A program made the position numbers and the translations under genes. From the NCBI GenBank assembly GCA_029243925.1, contig JAQWRC010000302.1, positions 1 to 7,290 on the forward strand: a stretch of DNA of 7,290 bases, written 5' to 3'. Below the pieces are notes generated by a model, which worked only from the letters and a program-made list of their open reading frames with translations, made no database searches and was not told the DNA's origin. The DNA comes from Phycisphaerales bacterium. Its GTDB lineage: Bacteria; Planctomycetota; Phycisphaerae; Phycisphaerales; SM1A02. Shown here one piece after another: positions 1 through 4,286 of this stretch. Position 1 is the stretch's first letter; each line of letters begins with the position of its first letter.

Positions 1-1
1 C

Positions 2-304
2 GCACCGAAGGCCTACAGCATCGATCCCGATGGAACAGTTCATCTGCCACACGAAACACTGGCTTCCGCAGATATTCAAGACATCGACATGGATCGATGG
101 ATGGCCAAGTCCACCGCAGAACTGGTCACCACCGATGGCCGTCGAATCAAGCTTGACGCATTCATCTTCAAGAATCTTCACCTGATCATCGGATCCATCG
201 CCAGTAGGTTGCACCCAGATGCCTGGACCAGCGAAGCCAAGCCCTTCAAGAGCGATGCCGAGCCCGAGCCCGAGGTGCATGCCGACGGTGAAGAAGAGAA
301 ATGA
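2..304 (+). CDS. C-terminal part of a conserved hypothetical protein upstream of lptB
   Basis: The reading frame is open from the window edge to the TGA at 302-304, giving 100 residues of the C-terminus; the start lies outside the window. I do not recognise a named family. The visible part has a compact core containing IDMDRWMAKSTAELVTTDGR, then KLDAFIFKNLHLIIGSIASR and HPDAWTSEAK, and ends in a low-complexity acidic tail (EPEPEVHADGEEEK). The alternation of charged turns and short hydrophobic stretches suggests a small folded domain. No membrane segment or catalytic motif is visible. It ends 33 nt before lptB, so the two may be co-transcribed, and an envelope role such as that of an LPS-transport partner is possible. 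That is inference from position only: nothing in the visible residues identifies LptA or LptC. Being coding is well supported because the frame continues open upstream of its first internal Met at 89. Confidence 0.7.
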   Translation, partial: APKAYSIDPDGTVHLPHETLASADIQDIDMDRWMAKSTAELVTTDGRRIKLDAFIFKNLHLIIGSIASRLHPDAWTSEAKPFKSDAEPEPEVHADGEEEK

Positions 305-323
305 TCTCCTCCGGTGACTAGGG

Positions 324-331
324 GGTACCAT
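324..331 (+). promoter_or_regulatory. Putative -10 element GGTACCAT before lptB
   Basis: GGTACCAT ends 6 nt before the ATG at 338. TACCAT fits a TANNNT -10 hexamer, and +1 would fall on or next to the start codon. No -35 resembling TTGACA is seen 16-18 nt upstream. The same octamer pattern precedes three other genes in the window (2976, 3947, 4287). It overlaps AGGGGG at 320-325, which could instead be a Shine-Dalgarno sequence 12 nt from the ATG. Confidence 0.4.
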
Positions 332-337
332 GCATCC

Positions 338-1072
338 ATGGCCCTTCTCGAAGCACACAATCTCGTCAAGCAGTATGCCGGACGTCGCGTCGTCGATGAC
401 GTGTCGTTCCAGGTTGAAGAAGGTGAGATCGTCGGCCTGCTTGGCCGCAATGGCGCGGGAAAGACCACGTCCTTCAGGATGGTCATCGGCATGATCTCGC
501 CGGAGGCGGGGAAGATTCGGTTTGACGGAAACGATGTCACCGGATTACCCATGTACCAACACGCTCGGATGGGCATGGGATATCTCAGTCAGGAGCCAAG
601 CGTATTCCAGCGATTGAGCGTGTCCGACAACCTGCTAGCTGTCCTTGAAACAACCAGTCTCGACCGGGCTGCCCAACGTGGAAGATGCAAGGAACTGCTT
701 CAGCAGTTCGGGCTCGAACACAAGGCGAATGAACTTGCCCGAACCTGCTCCGGTGGCGAGCGGCGACGATTGGAGATCGCTCGAGCCATGGTCACGCGCC
801 CCCGGCTTCTTTTGCTTGATGAACCTTTCGCGGCCGTCGATCCGCATACGGTTGAAGAACTGCAGGCTGAAGTGCGAAAACTTGCCCAGCAGGGCATTGC
901 CGTGCTTGTTACTGATCACAATGTGCAACAGACACTGCGAATCTGCGATCGGGCATACATCATCCATACTGGACGCAATCTTCGGGATGGCGATCCGCGA
1001 ACCATCATCAATGATCCCGCGGTCAAGGAGGCATACCTCGCCTCCACATTCCGCGGAGATGAGTTCGATTGA
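338..1072 (+). CDS. lptB: LptB, ATPase of the LPS export ABC transporter
   Basis: This is the cytoplasmic ABC ATPase that powers extraction of lipopolysaccharide from the inner membrane with LptF and LptG and delivery through LptC and LptA. It has 244 residues, the usual LptB length, and the family features are in order. Walker A is GRNGAGKTT (36-44, Lys42), and the Q-loop region is GYLSQEPSVFQRLSV (Gln85), very close to the LptB-specific GYLPQEASIFRRLSV. The signature is CSGGERRR (137-144), Walker B is LLLLDEP (Asp161, Glu162), the D-loop is AAVDP, and the H-loop is TDHNV (His194). ATG 338 is chosen because MALLEAHNLVKQY aligns with known LptB N-termini; an in-frame GTG at 314 would add eight unconserved residues. 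The first signature residue is Cys where Leu is usual. A PEGA lipoprotein follows after 23 nt, probably in one transcript. LptF, LptG and LptA are not in view. The LptB assignment is strong because GERRR and the FxRLSV segment separate it from LivF/LivG-type ATPases. Confidence 0.95.
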   Translation: MALLEAHNLVKQYAGRRVVDDVSFQVEEGEIVGLLGRNGAGKTTSFRMVIGMISPEAGKIRFDGNDVTGLPMYQHARMGMGYLSQEPSVFQRLSVSDNLLAVLETTSLDRAAQRGRCKELLQQFGLEHKANELARTCSGGERRRLEIARAMVTRPRLLLLDEPFAAVDPHTVEELQAEVRKLAQQGIAVLVTDHNVQQTLRICDRAYIIHTGRNLRDGDPRTIINDPAVKEAYLASTFRGDEFD

Positions 1073-1080
1073 ACATGCAA

Positions 1081-1088
1081 GGAGAAGG
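1081..1088 (+). promoter_or_regulatory. Shine-Dalgarno for the PEGA lipoprotein gene
   Basis: GGAGAAGG ends 7 nt before the ATG at 1096. It selects this start over the in-frame TTG at 1069, which overlaps the lptB stop, and the ATG at 1075. Confidence 0.7.
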
Positions 1089-1095
1089 TCACGCC

Positions 1096-1545
1096 ATGTT
1101 GTTCCGCTACCTGCTTTCAGTCCTGCTGCTCGCAACGGCTTGCGTGATGACAACCGGATGCGTGCGACGCACGCTCCGTATTTCAAGCGCGCCATCCGGA
1201 GCTCTGGTCTGGATCAACCATCGAGAAGTCGGACGCACTCCACTGGAAGTCGATTTCACCTACTACGGAAACTACGACGTCCAACTGTCACTGGAAGGCC
1301 GTGAGCCCATGCTGACCACCGCCGATGCTGATCCGCCACTGTGGGATACGATCGGCATGGATCTGCTCTTTGAGGTCGCACCTTTTGAATCTCAAAGCGT
1401 CGTCGAGTGGCACTTTGATCTCGAGCCAAGAGACGACGACCTCGATGCACTCGTCGAAAGAGCCCGCTCTCTTCGCTTCGAGGCGGAACCGGATCAGGCC
1501 ATGCCCACGGTGCGGGTTGGAAAAGACGGAAAGATCGAGGGCTGA
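1096..1545 (+). CDS. PEGA-domain lipoprotein
   Basis: This is a 149-residue predicted lipoprotein. The N-terminus (MLFRYLLSVLLLATACVMTTGC) is a signal peptide ending at a cysteine, most likely Cys22. The lipobox TTGC is weak because position -3 is Thr; Cys16 (ATAC) is an alternative. Residues 26-72 form a PEGA domain: an initial strand (TLRISSAPSGALVWIN), the motif REVGRTP, then a DFTYYGNYDVQLSLEG strand pair. PEGA domains are small beta folds common on surface or periplasmic proteins and are often thought to bind cell-wall or matrix polymers, so no enzymatic role is expected. The remainder is acidic with no repeats. The gene lies 23 nt after lptB with its own good Shine-Dalgarno sequence, which suggests co-transcription and membrane or outer-membrane localisation. 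Its exact partner is not visible. The PEGA call is firm and the lipid anchor is likely. Confidence 0.88.
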   Translation: MLFRYLLSVLLLATACVMTTGCVRRTLRISSAPSGALVWINHREVGRTPLEVDFTYYGNYDVQLSLEGREPMLTTADADPPLWDTIGMDLLFEVAPFESQSVVEWHFDLEPRDDDLDALVERARSLRFEAEPDQAMPTVRVGKDGKIEG

Positions 1546-1627
1546 GAGGGCTCACGCGAGGATCCGGGATATTTCAAACTGATTTGCATCGACGCAACCT
1601 TGTAAGAGGCCAATAATGCATTGTCGA

Positions 1628-1642
1628 TACGAGAGTCTCGTA
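1628..1642 (+). promoter_or_regulatory. Perfect 7+1+7 inverted repeat, candidate operator
   Basis: TACGAGA-G-TCTCGTA is an exact dyad with a one-base centre. It lies 5 nt upstream of the Shine-Dalgarno sequence of the 1658 gene. The centre is too short for a full RNA hairpin (only a 5-bp stem with a 5-nt loop would form), so a dimeric protein binding site on DNA is the more natural reading. The rest of the 1546-1657 gap shows no clear promoter or terminator. If translation really began at ATG 1616, the dyad would be coding sequence. Confidence 0.35.
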
Positions 1643-1647
1643 GCATT

Positions 1648-1652
1648 GGAGG
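1648..1652 (+). promoter_or_regulatory. Shine-Dalgarno GGAGG selecting the GTG start at 1658
   Basis: GGAGG lies 5 nt before GTG 1658. It supports this start over ATG 1616, which itself has AAGAGG at 1604-1609. Confidence 0.6.
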
Positions 1653-1657
1653 TTCAT

Positions 1658-2533
1658 GTGAAACAGTTGATCTTGCTGGTGGTGTGCGGAAGCATCTTGG
1701 TGACCTATGCACATGCGGTTGATGAGCACACACCGCCTGTGCAGACTCCCTCGAACGAGACCAGTCAGAACCCTTCGTCGAACCTGGGGTTGCCGGACAA
1801 CCTCGACGCGTGGTCAAGTCGGTCACAACTCTGGAATCAACTCGTGCAGACTGCGGCGATGGCCGCGGAATTGCAGCAGGAACTTGCCGCTTCACGAGCA
1901 GCCAATGCCGTGCTCCAGCGAGAACTTGGTGAACTGCGCCAGTTCATACTTGACCACGAAGAGTTCGGAGAGGACTTTGAGGAATACGACCGTATTCGTG
2001 CCATTGCGGAACTGGAGGAGAAACGCCGTGCTGCCCGCGAAAGGCGTACGAAGCTCGATTCTGAACGTGCACAACGAAAGCTGCTGCTCGAACAGCGAAA
2101 CACCAAGGAGGAGCAGGAGCGGCTTCAAAAAATGAAATCCGAGCACTACGCCCGTGCTGGATTTTCCAGTATTGGATCCGATGTCTATCTGGGCCGATCC
2201 GCATACTTCTACGCACCTCGTGATGAAACAGAATCTCCGATCACCTACACCCCCGGCAGCGGCGTATCGAACATCAACGGTGCAAGCGAGATCGACTACG
2301 CAAACATGACCATCTCCGGGAGCGTGCTCAACGCCTCGACTGCCAATCGAAACATCGGAGTCGCCATCACCTTCTTTGATGAATACGGCAATCAGGTTGG
2401 AGCTGAAATCATCCAGATCGACAACGCCCGACCCAATATTCCATATCCATTTACCTCAAAACTGCAGATGGCGCTCAATCGTCCGTTTGCAAGCAGTTCG
2501 TCCTACGTACTCTTTGCCGATGCCAACCCCTGA
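1658..2533 (+). CDS. Exported coiled-coil protein with a C-terminal beta domain
   Basis: This is a 291-residue protein that I cannot assign to a named family. From GTG 1658 it begins with a typical Sec signal peptide (MKQLILLVVCGSILVTYAHA, likely cleaved after Ala20). A Pro/Ser/Asn-rich linker follows (about 25-48). Next is a long charged helical region rich in Glu, Arg, Leu and Ala (about 57-165), with the dense EEKRRAARERR and EEQERLQKMK stretches expected of a coiled coil. After a Gly/Ser-rich hinge (168-210), residues 217-288 look like an immunoglobulin-like beta domain of the FxLYD type: ISGSVLNAS, IGVAITFFDEYGNQVG, IIQIDNARP. This is a resemblance by pattern only. The protein is probably periplasmic or envelope-associated and may oligomerise through the helix. 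ATG 1616 would add 14 residues, including acidic ones, before the signal peptide and is less likely. Its stop codon lies inside the next gene (14-nt overlap), which suggests that the two products are made and perhaps work together. Confidence 0.82.
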   Translation: MKQLILLVVCGSILVTYAHAVDEHTPPVQTPSNETSQNPSSNLGLPDNLDAWSSRSQLWNQLVQTAAMAAELQQELAASRAANAVLQRELGELRQFILDHEEFGEDFEEYDRIRAIAELEEKRRAARERRTKLDSERAQRKLLLEQRNTKEEQERLQKMKSEHYARAGFSSIGSDVYLGRSAYFYAPRDETESPITYTPGSGVSNINGASEIDYANMTISGSVLNASTANRNIGVAITFFDEYGNQVGAEIIQIDNARPNIPYPFTSKLQMALNRPFASSSSYVLFADANP

Positions 2534-2954
2534 AACCATTCAACTGAAACACAGACGCCCTCGAAGGTTGCTCCCGCTGCTGATCGTGGTCGTTGCCGGT
2601 GGCGTATGGGTCTGGGGTGTTCAGCAGAATCGGTCGCTTGATCAGGCCATCGCAGCAGACGTCAAGAAGGCCGCCTACGCGACATGCAACTCCACGCCCA
2701 TGCCCGCGAGCCTCAGGTGGCCTCTGGGGACTCTGAAATCAACGTTTGCCGAGACCATTCAACCACATTGCGAGGCCATGAATGGGCACGCTGAGGCGCT
2801 GACGACCCATGTGGTTCGTGGAGAGCACGGGGAGGAGGGGGTGGGAGAAACCCACTTTGCAAGCGTATCTATTGATGGCACACCGATCATTCGCCTCCGT
2901 CTCCATGCCACTTCAGACGAAGAAGTCACCGTCCTTGGGTGGTCTCTGCCCTGA
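2520..2954 (+). CDS. Single-pass membrane protein of unknown function
   Basis: This is a 144-residue hypothetical protein. The start at ATG 2520 gives a short basic cytoplasmic tail (KHRRPRR, 10-16), one hydrophobic helix (about 17-34, LLPLLIVVVAGGVWVWGV), and a soluble domain of about 110 residues predicted to face the periplasm. That domain contains two cysteines (56 and 84) that could form a disulfide and ends with a predicted strand pair (THFASVSIDGTPIIRLRLH ... VTVLGWSLP). No catalytic motif is seen. ATG 2520 overlaps the stop of the coiled-coil gene by 14 nt and has no clear Shine-Dalgarno sequence, so translation is probably coupled to the upstream gene. An in-frame ATG at 2376 would add 48 residues that read as a shadow of the upstream gene, so I reject it. 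The function is unknown; a shared envelope role with the coiled-coil protein is inference from the overlap. Confidence 0.72.
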   Translation: MPTPETIQLKHRRPRRLLPLLIVVVAGGVWVWGVQQNRSLDQAIAADVKKAAYATCNSTPMPASLRWPLGTLKSTFAETIQPHCEAMNGHAEALTTHVVRGEHGEEGVGETHFASVSIDGTPIIRLRLHATSDEEVTVLGWSLP

Positions 2955-2958
2955 CCTG

Positions 2959-2966
2959 GGTATCCT
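2959..2966 (+). promoter_or_regulatory. Putative -10 element GGTATCCT before the aminotransferase
   Basis: GGTATCCT starts 5 nt after the preceding stop codon and ends 9 nt before ATG 2976. It matches the pattern before lptB, the 94-aa gene and dnaE. No good Shine-Dalgarno sequence lies between it and the ATG, and no recognisable -35 is seen. Confidence 0.38.
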
Positions 2967-2975
2967 GTGCAACCA

Positions 2976-3905
2976 ATGGATATCTGGATGAATGGACAAT
3001 TTGTTTCCGCCGATGAGGCGACCCTCTCCGTCTTTGATGCTGGCGTGCAGCATGGTGTTGGCTTGTTTGAAACGATGGCCGCCGCCAACGGGCGGGTCTT
3101 TCGAGCAGAAGCGCATGTGCAACGTCTTGTCGATTCCGCACGCCAACTTCGACTCAGTGAACGACTGCAGGTCGAACCGCTTGTCGAAGCGGTGCGCCTC
3201 GCCCTTGAACGCAACTCCATGGATCAAGCCCGCGTTCGACTGACCGTCACCGGCGGCAATCTCAACATGCTGCAGTCCTCTGGGACCAATGAACACGATC
3301 CGACCGTAATCGTCGTCGTGCAACCCCCGACAGAATATCCCGACACCTTCTTTGAGCGTGGGGTCGGTGTCACCATTGCTTCGGGGCGACTTGCGCCGTG
3401 GACTCCGGGAGCAGGGCACAAGACCGTTGACTACTGGAGTCGTATTCATGCGCTTCAGGAAGCCGCGACCGTACGAGCAGGAGAGGCGTTGTGGCTCACG
3501 CCGGATGCCAGTGTCGCCAGTGGGTCCGTCAGCAACATCTTCTTGATAAAAGATGAAGTGCTGCTCACACCGCCATCAAGAGTCGAGTGTGGACCCGACG
3601 ATCCGCCGTCACCCGTGCTTCCAGGCATCACACGCCAGGCTGTGCTCGAACTGGCGAAGGGGCGACGTGTTGAACGCCGAACGATCTCGATCGATGAACT
3701 GCTCGGTGCCGACGAAGTCTTTCTGACCAACTCGAGTTGGCAAGTGCTTCCCGTCACCGCATTGCTCCTGAAAGCGAAAGCAGCGGAGGATGATGACACC
3801 ATTACCCTCCAGCAACACCCCGTTGGGGATGGTGGCGTTGGTTCGATCACCAGTGACTTGCGAACCGCTCTGCTCGCCTTGATCGAACGGGAAACGACCG
3901 CCTGA
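2976..3905 (+). CDS. Fold-type IV PLP aminotransferase (IlvE/PabC/D-amino-acid transaminase superfamily)
   Basis: This is a 309-residue cytoplasmic PLP enzyme, a typical class IV length. The N-terminal motif is WMNGQFVSADEATLSVFDAG, then HGVGLFET (26-33) and AHVQRL with the probable phosphate-binding Arg50. The catalytic Schiff-base lysine is Lys149 in GAGHKTVDYWSRIHALQEA. The cofactor-binding stretch GSVSNIFLI (183-191) and the C-terminal VLPGITRQAVLELA motif follow. Family members include branched-chain aminotransferase, 4-amino-4-deoxychorismate lyase and D-amino-acid transaminase, and the sequence alone does not decide among them. Ser182 occupies the position where these enzymes carry the Glu that pairs with the PLP ring nitrogen. 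The spacing of 33 residues from the lysine agrees with the 32-34 in relatives. An insertion (about 200-212) precedes VLPGITR. ATG 2976 is preferred to GTG 2967 because homologues start close to the WxNG motif. The neighbours give no pathway clue. Confidence 0.9.
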   Translation: MDIWMNGQFVSADEATLSVFDAGVQHGVGLFETMAAANGRVFRAEAHVQRLVDSARQLRLSERLQVEPLVEAVRLALERNSMDQARVRLTVTGGNLNMLQSSGTNEHDPTVIVVVQPPTEYPDTFFERGVGVTIASGRLAPWTPGAGHKTVDYWSRIHALQEAATVRAGEALWLTPDASVASGSVSNIFLIKDEVLLTPPSRVECGPDDPPSPVLPGITRQAVLELAKGRRVERRTISIDELLGADEVFLTNSSWQVLPVTALLLKAKAAEDDDTITLQQHPVGDGGVGSITSDLRTALLALIERETTA

Positions 3906-3929
3906 CCATCGCGATTGCAGCGGGCGGGC

Positions 3930-3937
3930 GGTACAAT
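3930..3937 (+). promoter_or_regulatory. Putative -10 element GGTACAAT before the 94-aa membrane protein
   Basis: TACAAT is one mismatch from TATAAT, is preceded by GG, and ends 9 nt before ATG 3947. TTGCAG at 3915-3920 is too close to serve as a -35. Of the four copies in the window this is the best match to a sigma-70 -10 hexamer. Confidence 0.48.
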
Positions 3938-3946
3938 CGACCACAT

Positions 3947-4231
3947 ATGGCACATGACAGTCCATTCCGATTCATCAGCCCCGGAAGCGAACAGGTCGCT
4001 GGGGCCTTCCGACGAATCAATCGCCAGCCAAACTGGGTACTCAGAACCGCCGTCCTGGTATTTCTACTTCTTGTCGGACTGCCCATCTTGGCACTGCTGC
4101 TCATAGCCGCAGTTGTCGCAACCGTCGTGTTCGCCATCCTCGCAGGGTGGAATTCACTGCTGAATCTCCTTCGAGGCAGCAAAAAGCAGGAGCGACGGCG
4201 AAAGAACGTGCGCGTCATCGATCGGAACTGA
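3947..4231 (+). CDS. Small basic-tailed membrane protein of unknown function
   Basis: This is a 94-residue protein I do not recognise. It has a polar N-terminal third with aromatic and basic residues (FRRINRQPNW, 21-30). An uninterrupted hydrophobic stretch runs from about 34 to 67, long enough for one extended helix or a tight hairpin of two helices around GLP (44-46). The C-terminal tail is strongly basic (KKQERRRKNVRVIDRN). By the positive-inside rule the tail is cytoplasmic, and Arg22/23/26/33 on the other side favour a two-helix hairpin with both ends inside. No enzymatic motif is seen. It lies 41 nt after the aminotransferase with its own candidate promoter, and no Shine-Dalgarno sequence is evident. 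A clear start and membrane profile make it a likely real gene despite its size. Confidence 0.72.
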   Translation: MAHDSPFRFISPGSEQVAGAFRRINRQPNWVLRTAVLVFLLLVGLPILALLLIAAVVATVVFAILAGWNSLLNLLRGSKKQERRRKNVRVIDRN

Positions 4232-4241
4232 AGATTCTTCC

Positions 4242-4256
4242 GTCGCCTGCGGCGAC
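4242..4256 (+). terminator. GC-rich hairpin after the 94-aa gene; weak terminator candidate
   Basis: GTCGCC-TGC-GGCGAC forms a perfect 6-bp stem with a 3-nt loop, 10 nt after the stop at 4229-4231. There is no T-run behind it, so it is not a classical intrinsic terminator. It lies just upstream of the putative dnaE -10 element and could alternatively be a binding site or RNA stabiliser. Confidence 0.25.
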
Positions 4257-4272
4257 CTGCTGAATAGGGCGA

Positions 4273-4280
4273 GGTACCCT
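4273..4280 (+). promoter_or_regulatory. Putative -10 element GGTACCCT before dnaE
   Basis: GGTACCCT ends 6 nt before ATG 4287, the same spacing as at lptB. TACCCT fits TANNNT, and +1 would fall at the ATG. The short TAGGG directly before the ATG is too close to act as a Shine-Dalgarno sequence. Confidence 0.4.
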
Positions 4281-4286
4281 GTAGGG

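Noticed and set aside
635..1195. 186-residue - strand open frame antisense to lptB
   Set aside because: It lies opposite the LptB signature and Walker B motifs; the frame is open because of the codon bias of lptB.
645..1304. 219-residue + strand open frame overlapping lptB and the PEGA gene
   Set aside because: It crosses two well-supported genes in another frame, has a composition rich in Arg/Ser/Pro typical of a shadow frame, and shows no motif.
1616..1657. ATG 1616 as the start of the exported coiled-coil protein
   Set aside because: It has a fair AAGAGG, but it would put a 15-residue acidic leader before a textbook signal peptide that begins exactly at GTG 1658 with GGAGG 5 nt upstream. 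Not fully excluded.
2376..2519. N-terminal extension of the single-pass membrane protein from ATG 2376
   Set aside because: These 48 residues overlap the conserved beta domain of the upstream gene and read as a shadow; a normal basic-plus-hydrophobic anchor starts at ATG 2520.
4242..4256. Strong intrinsic terminator between the 94-aa gene and dnaE
   Set aside because: The stem is perfect but only 6 bp and has no following T-run, so it is kept only as a weak candidate.
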